From: Plutella xylostella
Taxonomy: Eukaryota > Arthropoda > Insecta > Lepidoptera > Plutellidae
Assembly: GCF_932276165.1 (NCBI RefSeq)
Contig: NC_063993.1
Coordinates: 5,590,001 to 5,654,000, forward strand
DNA length: 64,000 nt
Direction: 5' to 3'
Under the pieces are notes generated by a model, which had not been told where the DNA came from, searched no databases, and saw only the letters and a program-made list of their open reading frames with translations. Below, one piece after another: positions 50,801-58,510 of the stretch; the first letter of the stretch is position 1, and each line of letters begins with the position of its first letter. Both the position numbers and the translations under genes were made by a program.

Positions 50801-53800
50801 CGTTGGGCTGTTATACAGCGTGTTTTATTTTTTAGGATCATCGCTCTAGTGAACGTGAAGTTTAGGCTCTTTAGAATGATATCGATGTGTAGATGAGTCT
50901 GAGAGGGTGATCACCTGTCCTATTTATATAAATAAATATATGTATTTATATATGTATATATTTATAGTATCATATTTGTTGAAAGTAGGTTAACGAATAA
51001 GTAAATATGATTCAGTAAGTAACTTACGTTTAAGTTTTTATAATTTAGTATGCTAAAATACGAAACATTATAAAAATATTATCATTCTTGTTTTATTTCA
51101 TCAAAAGTGAACACCCTTGATTTGGGACAGATCTGGCACACGGCGCACTGGAGCAAGCTCCGGTCACGCACACATGCACATGTACAGAAAATGGAGTCTT
51201 TTGAAATAAAGCAAATTATAGTCTGTTTTCAAAATATAAATTATGAATCTATTTCCTCTAGAGTTTATACTTTATTGATATCAGTTGATAGCTATATAAT
51301 CTCTTCAAGTAATAAGTATAAAAAAACCTGGATTGAAACTAAAATTATATTGAAATAGAGGTATTTTACTGTGATGGGTGCAGTTTCAAGTAAAAATCTG
51401 TAATCAATGACCTATAGAAATCAAATAAAACTATTATAACCAATAAAATTCATTGTAACATGTTCATTAGCTATCTGACAATAAATTACAATCGATACAT
51501 TATTGAGTACCAAACAATAATACCCAAATATTCATATAAATGTGATTCCCGCGCGGGCGCTCTCTACTGCCAAAAAGCGCCGGCAGACGGCGGTTACATG
51601 TGTGCGCGGCTGTTCGGCATAGGAAAGGTTAATAACAGCAGACCTCATCCACATAACCCTTTGCTTTGTTATGTACTTTCGGTACCGTATCGGATATTTA
51701 GTTTCTGTAATCAAGGCCATCAATTTGTTACAAAAATTTCTAAGAAGGTGATTGCGACACTCTACTTTCTCCACTGTGTCGCTGGGATAGGGCCTAGCTT
51801 CTAAAATTTTTGAATATGTGCTAGAGTCACCATCAGAAATAACACGGCCATAAATTAGTCCGTGCATTTCTATGGATGACTTAAAGCCCTCCACAATAAT
51901 AGATGACTCCATTGCAGTTGATGGACCACTATAGTTTTTATAACATTGATGAAGCCTCTTTGTTGCATTTGATCGCTTTTGATCTAGCATGCATATGCTG
52001 CAATATTTATTTTTTACTCCAAGGAATAAAATTTTGCCCGTATTCTTGCCTATTATGGCAGCAGCACCCGATAGTGCAGAATAGTTCTTTTTGTAGGATC
52101 GCTTACTCCAGCATCCATCCGTCACTACGTCAATGATAGGTATTCCATCTTTATTTATTCTGCCTGCTTTAATTGCCATTGCTTTTTCCTCTTTACCAGC
52201 TTCTGCCATTGAGGTTTCAAGTGCCTTTTGCTATTGTTCCGACACCACGTTATGGTGTTTCTGGTACGTGTTTTGGGTCATTAGCGGCAGATCTAAAGCT
52301 GACGACAGTTCTACCAGCTGCGAATGTCCACAACCAATAGCGACAGTACCCGCAACAGCAGCATTGTTAATGTCACAATCGCCTGAAACATTATTTACAA
52401 AAAATTTAAGGTTGCACATATTGCATTTGAATGTGAATTTAGAATTAAATCCACATTCCTTCTCTCCTACAAGCTCTAGAGCTTGAATACCGCAACCCAA
52501 AGGACCGTGACTGCCTATTTCTTTGAGTTTATTGAAAAAATAATCAATTTCAACAATTCGTCTTCCAGTCGAAATTTTTCTTGGTTCTTGGTCTGGAATC
52601 TTGTTTTCCGGTAAAACCTAAAACAGTAAAAGAGATTTATACCACCAATCAAGTTAATTAAACAATCAAGTATATAAAATGTTGTTTACTTCAAATAAAT
52701 GTGGCTCGTTTTCGTCGACTTCCATACTGGAATGTGCCTCTGAGAGTCTATAAAAAAAAACACGATTATTAAAATAAATGTAATTTAAATATTGTATCTA
52801 ATAATAGAAATAAAATTTTAATTATCCTAATAATAATGTTAATATTTTCTGATAAATTATTTATTATTATCAAATACTAACACTGGTACATACATACATA
52901 TATGACACGAATATATCGCAGAATAGAACATATAAATAAGAGTGAAATTAAAACTTACGAAGCAGAAATATCTGCTTGTGGTTGTGATATTTTTGCAGGT
53001 AAATGTTCACCAACGGCATGACTACCTTCCTCTTGCGATTTTAGTTGATCTGCCATAGGTTCATCAGGCTTGTTTCCGCTCTTCCTTTCATTCCTATAAA
53101 AAAAAGCAAGAAAATAAACAGGATGTTGCTAAAAGGGTATATATACTAAGCCGAAACCTACGTGTGCAGCACGTTACATTAAATCCAAGACCGAAAATGA
53201 AATCAGAATGTCAAAATTCGCTTACATATAACATGCTAGAGATCCAGTACTCACTTTTAAAATCCGTCATCAGCTATATCTAGCCACCTTTCTAGTATCG
53301 TCTCGCTGAGCTGATTACAACGAGCTCAATGACGGTATGTCTACTGCTTACCATCCTCGAGATCCAGTACCCACCTTCGGAGTCCATCATGAGGTCCATA
53401 TAGTCACCTTTCTAGTATCGTCTCGCTGAGCTGATTACAACGAGCTCAATGACGTTATGTCTACTGCTTACCATCCTCGAGATCCAGTACCCACCTTCGG
53501 AGTCCATCATGAGGTCCATATAGTCACATTTCTAGTATCGTCTCGCTGAGCTGATTACAACGAGCTCAATGATGGTATGTCTACTGCTTACCATCCTCGA
53601 GATCCAGTACCCACCTTCGGAGTCCATCATGAGGTCCATATAGTGACATTTCTAGTATCGTCTCGCTGAGCTGATTACAACGAGCTCAATGACGGTATGT
53701 CTACTGCTTACCATCCTCGAGATCCAGTACCCACCTTCGGAGTCCATCATGAGGTCCATATAGTCACATTTCTAGTATCGTCTCGCTGAGCTGATTACAA

Positions 53801-55734
53801 CGAGCTCAATGACGGTATGTCTACTGCTTACCATCCTCGAGATCCAGTACCCACCTTCGGAGTCCATCATGAGGTCCATATAGTCACATTTCGAGTATCG
53901 TCTCGCTGAGCTGATTACAACGAGCTCAATGACGGTATGTCTACTGCTTACCATCCTCGAGATCCAGTACCCACCTTCGGAGTCCATCATGAGGTCTATA
54001 TAGTCACATTTCTAGTATCGTCTCGCTGAGCTGATTACAACGAGCTCAATGACGGTATGTCTACTGCTTACCATCCTCGAGATCCAGTACCCACCTTCGG
54101 AGTCCATCATGAGGTCCATATAGTCACATTTCTAGTATCGTCTTGCTGAGCTGATTACAACGAGCTCAATGACGGTATGTCTACTGCTAACCATCCTCGA
54201 GATCCAGTACCCACCTTCGGAGTCCATCATGAGGTCCATATAGTCACATTTCTAGTATCGTCTCGCTGAGCTGATTACAACGAGCTCAATGACGGTATGT
54301 CTACTGCTTACCATCCTCGAGATCCAGTACCCACCTTCGGAGTCCATCATGAGGTCCATATAGTGACATTTCTAGTATCGTCTCGCTGAGCTGATTACAA
54401 CGAGCTCAATGACGGTATGTCTACTGCTTACCATCCTCGAGATCCAGTACCCACCTTCGGAGTCCATCATGAGGTCCATATAGTCACATTTCTAGTATCG
54501 TCTCGCTGAGCTGATTACAACGAGCTCAATGACGGTATGTCTACTGCTTACCATCCTCGAGATCCAGTACCCACCTTCGGATTCCATCAGGGGTCAGGTT
54601 CAGCAACAAATTTTACTTGGTTGTACAAGTTGCACTTGAAACTTGCCAGGTCTAAATTTGAGTTTTGTTTGGTAGGTACTTACAATAATTTCCGAAGTTC
54701 TTGTCCTCGCCTCACTTGACACTTTTTTTATATTTTGGCATTTCGCAAAAAATCCGCGGGTAAAAACGAAAATACGCAAATATTTAATTATTATTGGCTC
54801 CGAAACACAAGCGCAGTCCTTCCGTCGCAAAGCGTTGAGGTGGACTGAGGACAGGCCGCAGGCAGGGCTCGCGGGTGTGAAATTGCGGGGGGAAGCCCAT
54901 TGCGCTTGAGTTTATGTACCTTTTATTACTTTCCATGCCCAGGAAACGAGTTAATACATATTTTTTTTTATAGAATCAATAATATAAACTTTACCTAATA
55001 ATACGTGTAAGATTAAAATAAATCGCATTAGCCGTTTTGGAGAGAATTTGTAATTTATATCTAAATCTGTGGTACGATTGTAATTTTTTTTCGGGGAATT
55101 GGTATAGCTATTATCTTTTTTGGTTTTATCAATCGATACAGTAGGCTTCAAACCACAATATATATTTTTTTCAAATGCATAGGAGCAACAGTTCTTCCAA
55201 CAATTTAATTTAAACTAGCCCTAGTTGACCGATTTGAACACTGTTCAAGCCTTAATGAAAATTGAAACTATGTAGAGATGCGTCATCGAAGTTAAGTTAG
55301 TATTGGTGGCTAGTAGAAGACGCTGGGTTTAGTTTGAATTTGAAGATCTTATAATTGTAATATCGCAGACACTTTCAAGTTCCCAGGGATTCCTATTCTG
55401 GGATATCTCTATCACAGTTTGTATCGCCTATGTCAGAGCAATAATTACACCCCCGTTTAAATTATGACAAAAATTACAATTTTCCTTTTTCTTCCTTTTC
55501 CAGACGGAACAATCATACAAGAAGAACCCTAAAATGTTAAACCAGCTGCAATACTGCGAAGACGCGGGTATTCCCCTCGCCGTAGTGTTGGGCGAGTCCG
55601 AGCTCAAGCGGGGGCTCGTCAAACTGAGGGACATCACTAGCCGCGAGGAATTGGAAGTGGCTAGAGCTGACCTGGTGAAGGAACTCAGGGAGAGAATACA
55701 AGCACTAGATGTTAAGACCGCTAATGGAGTGTAG
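41882..55734 (+). CDS. HARS1: Histidyl-tRNA synthetase
   Basis: Cytosolic form: exons 41882-41974, 43140-43352, 43713-43934, 44593-44799, 45281-45575, 45744-45844, 46161-46343 and 55504-55734. They total 1545 nt and encode 514 aa, close to the human 509. All junction phases agree. The N-terminal WHEP helix pair ([21 protein letters not shown], then [16 protein letters not shown]) is split by intron 1. The class II core follows: [46 protein letters not shown], motif 2 [20 protein letters not shown] then DFDIAG, His[18 protein letters not shown], His[13 protein letters not shown], motif 3 [12 protein letters not shown], and the anticodon-binding C-terminal domain ([35 protein letters not shown]). 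Alternative 5' exons are listed separately. The last intron is 9.2 kb because of the transposon inside it. Confidence 0.97.
42060..42335 (+). CDS. Optional HARS cassette exon encoding a GST-C/eEF1B-like domain
   Basis: The 276 nt (92 codons) lie between acceptor ATTTTATAG and donor CAG|GTCAGT, phase 0 on both sides. The exon can therefore be inserted between HARS exon 1 and exon 2 without shifting frame, giving a 606-aa protein. It encodes [20 protein letters not shown] ... [11 protein letters not shown]. This resembles the C-terminal GST-like domain at the N-terminus of eEF1B and in some synthetases (compare SYI-GYVPSQAD...LRWYNHIKSY). Such domains dock synthetases into complexes with elongation factors. 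Insertion would split the WHEP hairpin. If the donor is skipped, the frame ends at 42365, giving a short truncated product. The homology call is from memory. Confidence 0.7.
42650..42766 (+). CDS. HARS1: Alternative HARS first exon: probable mitochondrial presequence
   Basis: An ATG at 42650 opens 39 codons ending CTGCAG|GTAGGC in phase 0, which joins in frame to the exon at 43140 (522-aa product). The peptide [20 protein letters not shown] and its continuation [15 protein letters not shown] are rich in Lys, Arg, Ser and hydrophobic residues. They have no acidic residue until the splice, typical of a mitochondrial targeting sequence. In Drosophila and several other animals one HisRS gene is known to supply both compartments. 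That makes a dual-promoter or dual-exon arrangement the natural reading. It replaces the first half of the WHEP domain. Confidence 0.72.
44898..44955 (+). pseudogene. Decayed partial copy of HARS exon 4 (3' end)
   Basis: The segment CCCGCTGACAAGTTTAGGGG with TATGGTTGATAAGCTGGA repeats the end of exon 4 (44742-44799: CCGGCGGACAAGTTTAGGGG ... CGGTGGATAAGCTGGA). It begins about 100 bp downstream of the original, inside the intron. It has several substitutions and no intact splice donor (TGGAGAC instead of AAG|GTTGG), so it is a fossil tandem duplication. Confidence 0.75.
46380..46503 (+). pseudogene. Decayed copy of HARS exon 7
   Basis: It repeats 46219-46350 immediately downstream: TTAGCC..GGGCGAGCTGAAGC, CCAATGAGGTGCAAGTATAC (identical to the original), ATGAAGATCTGTGCTGAACT and CTGGAATAAAAGTTGGTTGG. 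An internal deletion after GTATACG removes about 15 bp and disrupts the frame. An in-frame TGA follows in the resulting reading. It cannot serve as a functional exon. Confidence 0.85.
46824..47609 (+). repeat. Left terminal array of a 120-bp tandem repeat (about 6.5 units)
   Basis: TGGACTCCGA recurs at 46831, 46951, 47071, 47191, 47311, 47431 and 47551, exactly 120 bp apart. Units are nearly identical; differences include GAAGATGG in the first, GTCACT for GTGACT at 47411, and AACCTGATG at 47541. The last unit is cut after about 58 bp and runs into GTAGACATACATATATA. Each unit contains the short internal palindromic pair GAGCTC...GAGCTGA-type and the donor-like GATGGTAAGC. Confidence 0.97.
47774..48085 (-). 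repeat. 78-bp coding minisatellite, four copies
   Basis: Four consecutive, essentially identical 78-bp units start at 47774, 47852, 47930 and 48008. On the minus strand each encodes [20 protein letters not shown] followed by SKYLDY, at the C-terminus of the YqaJ domain. Identity at the DNA level implies very recent expansion or gene conversion. Being a multiple of three, copy number can vary without breaking the frame. Confidence 0.97.
49288..49868. other. Interior of the transposon between transposase exons
   Basis: AT-rich, non-coding. It contains an acceptor (CGTTAACAG on the minus strand at 49288-49296) for the last exon and a decayed Helitron-like remnant at about 49700-49770 (ACTTTTTATCCAGGAATTCC, CACGGGAACACTTTTAAAAT). 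It may be intron or intron plus insertion. The matching donor could not be chosen with confidence. Confidence 0.5.
50156..51144. mobile_element. 989-bp TIR element inserted in the transposase gene
   Basis: Perfect 23-bp terminal inverted repeats are present: left begins GCCGTGTGCCAGATCTGTCC and right ends GGACAGATCTGGCACACGGC. A third, shorter copy, GACAGATCTGTCCCAAG, occurs just inside the left end at 50201-50217. The interior is AT-rich with no long ORF, so this is a non-autonomous element. It lies inside the larger Mutator-like element, next to the acceptor that starts the 49870-50150 exon, making a nested insertion younger than its host. Superfamily not identified. Confidence 0.85.
53110..53230. 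mobile_element. Partial copy of the TACAGGGTGTTGC-type MITE inside the transposon
   Basis: GGGTATATATACTAAGCCGA followed by AACCTACGTGTGCAGCA and ATGAAATCAGAATGTCAAAATTCGC resembles one arm of the palindromic MITE at 56431-56699 (GGGTATACTAAGCCGAAACC, ATGTGCAGCAGGG, CTGAAATCAGAAATTGAAAATTCGC). Only about half of one copy is present, just upstream of the transposase gene. Confidence 0.65.
53235..54592 (-). repeat. Right terminal array of the 120-bp tandem repeat, inverted (about 11 units)
   Basis: CTTCGGAGTCCAT recurs every 120 bp from 53375 to 54455. An outermost variant, CTTCGGATTCCAT, lies at 54575. A degenerate unit precedes the first (53235-53300: GATCCAGTACTCACTTTTAA). This is the inverse complement of the left-array unit. 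Copy number differs from the left end (about 11 against 6.5), so the ends expand or contract independently. Confidence 0.97.
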
Positions 55735-55851
55735 AATGGTGGAAGTGGAATTTTTGGAGGTTTCAAAGTTTTTGTTGTGATATTTTTTTATCAGTTTGTT
55801 GGGTGTTATGCCACATTTTTACCTACTCGATTTATAGGCTGCATATTTATC

Positions 55852-56047
55852 CCCTTATTCATAAAAAAAGTTATAAAACGTTTTTTTATTATAAAATAAA
55901 TAGCCCTTTCTCTTAAAAACTTAAAGAATGTTTTAACTATTGAACTGTTTTGTCCTTCTCTGTCAAAGAACAAATTGTTTTCTGTCAGAGAGTGACAAAA
56001 CAGTTCAATAGCTAAAACGTCCAATAACTTATTTATGAATAAAAGGG
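55852..56047. mobile_element. Foldback MITE in the HARS 3' UTR
   Basis: The left end CCCTTATTCATAAAAAAAGT is complementary to the right end ACTTATTTATGAATAAAAGG. Inner arms TTTTAACTATTGAACTGTTT and AAACAGTTCAATAGCTAAAA also pair, leaving a loop with CTTCTCTGTCAAAGAACAAA. About 196 bp, non-coding. Confidence 0.75.
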
Positions 56048-56430
56048 TTGGGCAACAGTAATGAAGCTTTGACGCTGAAAGTTGCAACTCGTATCGGATA
56101 AGTGTGGTAAATACCGAAAGTTAAATTGATGATAGAAGTACTTGGAATGGTTTCATCTTTTTTATTGACTGCAGTGCAGAGTTTGAGTTCCTCCCCAGTT
56201 TAATTGGATTTAAAATACTTAATTGATTCATAAGATTTACGCTGTTTTGGTTTTTATTTTTATTTGTCTTTAAATTATTAATTAGTTACCTAAACGTTAA
56301 ATAAACGTTAAAAGTATTATAATACACAAGCTTGCATAGTAAAGTTAAGGTTTAGGTATGTATACTATTGTTACGTCATATTTATAATTTAACAATAGGG
56401 CATTTCTTATAATACAAAGAAAATTTCTTA

Positions 56431-56699
56431 TACAGGGTGTTGCAAAAAGGGTATACTAAGCCGAAACCTACATGTGCAGCAGGGTATATCTAAGCCTGAA
56501 ACTGAAATCAGAAATTGAAAATTCGCGAATTTTTTTTTACTTTTTCCATAGAAACTTTGTTGGTCACGTGACTTTTTACTATGGAAAATAAAATAAAAAT
56601 TTCGCGAATTTCCAATATTTGATTTCAGTTTCGGGCTTAGATATACCATACTGCACATGTAGGTTTCGGCTTAGTATACCAATTTTGCAACACCCTGTA
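56431..56699. mobile_element. Palindromic MITE with TACAGGGTGTTGC ends
   Basis: The left end reads TACAGGGTGTTGCAAAAAGG and GTATACTAAGCCGAAACCTA. The right end is the inverse complement, finishing TTTTGCAACACCCTGTA. The arms are more than 100 bp, meeting around TATGGAAAATAAAATAAAAA, and TA flanks both sides. The CAGGGTG terminus is shared with the 26564-28219 element, suggesting related transposases. Confidence 0.85.
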
Positions 56700-56930
56700 T
56701 AAAAATGAAATTTATAGAATTGTTCTATTTATCTTTAAATATGGGTTTTTGTATGCCAGGGATATAGGATACAAGCTTTTTTGCAAACTATAGTTTTATT
56801 CATTTTTGTAAGTTACAAATTCAATGGCCGTGCTTAAATACTGATGTGTACCTATATTTTATACAAGCATTTATGTTACCTGTGAGTGAATTTGTCTGAA
56901 TAAACATTTTTACTTCATTTATGTGCTTTT

Positions 56931-57392
56931 TAAATTATATAATCCACTTTTAAAGGAATAAATAGCTCATTGAGCAATAGGCTACCAATTACATAAGTAC
57001 GTAATTTATATTAATAGAAATTTCAGCGAACTACCGATAAGCCAATGATTACTCATCGATTCATGGAAATTAGAGACAAAATTTAAATGGACACATGTAA
57101 TGTGCATCAAAATCATAGGGCAAGGTATCAGGCTGGGTCAACAAAAACAAAGGTGTACCTACTTAGTTCGAATTGCGCATCATTCGATTGCTTTTGAAAT
57201 GACACCATCCTAACGTCTGTATCCTGTACAAAGTATATAATATAATTATGTAATGATATATGTAGGTAATACCTATTTGGAGTCATCTCAAACACGGCCA
57301 TCCGACCCCAAGCTTGGCAAAGTTTGTAATATGGGTCAGACAGCTGATATAATTATCTACACCTACAGAGATAGAACATTGATAGATAAACA
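56931..57392. other. Gene-free stretch
   Basis: AT-rich intergenic DNA between the HARS 3' end and a SINE cluster. No exon or repeat is recognised. Confidence 0.4.
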
Positions 57393-57915
57393 TATCATCA
57401 TCCGACCCATCACGTCCCCACTGCTGGGGCACGGGCCTCCTTCCATTGAAGGAAGGGTGTAGGCCTAGTCCACCACGCTGGCCTAGTGCGGGTTGGTGGA
57501 CCCCAACACAAGCAATTAAGCTTGTGCTGGGAGAGTTGTCGGGTAAGTGGGCAACCCCACTGTCAGATAAATAAATAAATATATAATAAATAATAAATCT
57601 GACTATATAGGCTTAACGACTGCTGCCGAAGCAGCAACCGGGACCCACAGCTTAACGTGCCGGTTGTAGCACGGAAGCGTCCAGAAAATAACCACTTGAA
57701 ATCGGTCACCCATCCAATGGCTGACTGTGCCAGTTGCTGCTTAACCTCGGTGACCAGTTACGATCACTGAGGCCCGCTCGACTACGGACGCTTCGTAGAT
57801 AAACATATGATAAGATAAAATAGAATTTTATTCCAAGACCCGAGTATAAATTTAATATCAGCCCCGGCCGGAGATCGAACCCGGGACTTTCGGCATAGCA
57901 GTAGTCACTCAGACA
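57393..57915 (-). mobile_element. Composite SINE / retroelement 3'-end cluster
   Basis: The left part carries CGACCCATCACGTCCCCACT, GCTGGGGCACGGGCCTCCTT and CACCACGCTGGCCTAGTGCG, a common lepidopteran retroelement tail in inverse orientation. The middle has CTGCTGCCGAAGCAGCAACC and GGTCACCCATCCAATGGCTG. The right part contains GGAGATCGAACCCGGGACTT. Its complement reads GGGTTCGATCTCC, a tRNA-like B box, so a tRNA-derived SINE on the minus strand is likely. Boundaries between the pieces are approximate. Confidence 0.65.
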
Positions 57916-57985
57916 TTGGTTGTTGGTAAGTACTTAATACACAGATTAAATAATAAAAATACCTAGTTACTAATAAAAAATAAAT

Positions 57986-58178
57986 ACACTCACGAGCAAT
58001 AAAAAAGTTCCACTCAAACTTTTTCAATATTTAAACAAAATAAGATTTTTTTAAATTTTGATTTGGTGTTAGTGACTAATCTAATGATGTAAGTACGTAT
58101 ATCAATATTGCGTTTTCTAGTAATTTGGTGCTATGCTTAGACAAGTAAACCACTTTGTATTTTAGTGCTCGCGAGTGT
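57986..58178. mobile_element. MITE, family B copy 4
   Basis: The left end reads ACACTCACGAGCAATAAAAA followed by AGTTCCACT. The right end, reversed, reads TACACTCGCGAGCACTAAAA. TA lies at both junctions. The interior is diverged from the other copies. About 190 bp, non-coding. Confidence 0.7.
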
Positions 58179-58415
58179 AGTTCAGTAGGTATGTCTGGAA
58201 TACTGTAGTTTGTATCTAATATAGGCTAGTTATTCCACTATCCACCGGTCCAGCGGTGTCCTCGATGATGCGACCTCGGCCGCCGCCTGGCTCTAGCTCC
58301 ATAACGCCGTGTCAGGGACGAGCTCTGTTTGTGGCTGATTCGGCGCCATTGTTCCCGCCCTGGTTCCTGTCATTGTCCCCTAACAAGCCGTGAATATCAA
58401 CATCATTCTCTACTG

Positions 58416-58422
58416 TATAAAA
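58416..58422 (+). promoter_or_regulatory. TATA box of the secreted His/Asp/Tyr-rich protein gene
   Basis: TATAAAA lies 89 bp upstream of the ATG at 58511. A start site near 58445-58450 would give a 5' UTR of about 60 nt. Strong TATA promoters are usual for abundantly expressed structural protein genes of insects. Confidence 0.6.
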
Positions 58423-58510
58423 CTGTTTATGCAATCGAACTCCTGTCTATTAAAACTCTAACCACCTTATCGATAACATCTCTCGGTAGCTCATAAGCTG
58501 GTGTGATGAG

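Larger units (their letters stand above)
47763..53093 (-). pseudogene. Mutator-like transposase fused to a YqaJ nuclease (interrupted)
   Basis: Minus-strand exons: 52959-53093, 52690-52747, 52617 to about 51640, about 49870-50150, and 47763-49287. The first three junctions are exact in phase. The transposase part shows [18 protein letters not shown] (first Asp), [23 protein letters not shown] (second Asp), [15 protein letters not shown], a Cys/His cluster [14 protein letters not shown], and [17 protein letters not shown] (Glu) with [14 protein letters not shown]. This is the order of the animal Mutator-like transposase domain. In the same last exon a YqaJ/lambda-exonuclease domain follows: [47 protein letters not shown], and [10 protein letters not shown]. 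The C-terminus has four 26-residue repeats. Damage: an in-frame TAG at 52231-52233, a secondary insertion at 50156-51144, and an unclear joint between about 49870 and 49287. The start is uncertain; the first good in-frame Met is in the 52959-53093 exon. Confidence 0.85.
46824..54592 (-). mobile_element. Mutator-like DNA transposon with inverted tandem-repeat arrays and a transposase-YqaJ gene
   Basis: About 7.8 kb inside HARS intron 7. It is bounded by a 120-bp tandem array at the left (46824-47609) and the same unit in inverse complement at the right (53235-54592). Between them lies one gene on the minus strand, antisense to HARS, encoding a Mutator-type DDE domain followed by a YqaJ nuclease domain. 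Outer ends share CTGATG and TCCGAAG (left CTGATGATGGACTCCGAAG; right, reversed, CTGATGGAATCCGAAGG). The exact termini and target duplication could not be fixed. The left flank is a CATCATCAT microsatellite, which blurs the border. The element itself carries a 989-bp secondary insertion and a premature stop, so this copy is probably not autonomous. Confidence 0.85.
55735..56930 (+). other. HARS 3' UTR carrying two MITEs
   Basis: Non-coding sequence follows the HARS stop. AATAAA occurs at 56299-56304 and again at 56899-56904, so either a short or a long 3' UTR is possible. The longer one would transcribe both foldback elements at 55852-56047 and 56431-56699. Confidence 0.5.

Noticed and set aside
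51541..51640. GC-rich block inside the transposon as a separate element end
   Set aside because: It is open in the transposase frame, but no inverted partner was found. It may simply be diverged coding or intron sequence.
46824..54592. The regularly spaced repeats as a CRISPR array
   Set aside because: Units are contiguous 120-bp head-to-tail copies with no unique spacers, in an insect genome. They are tandem arrays at transposon ends.
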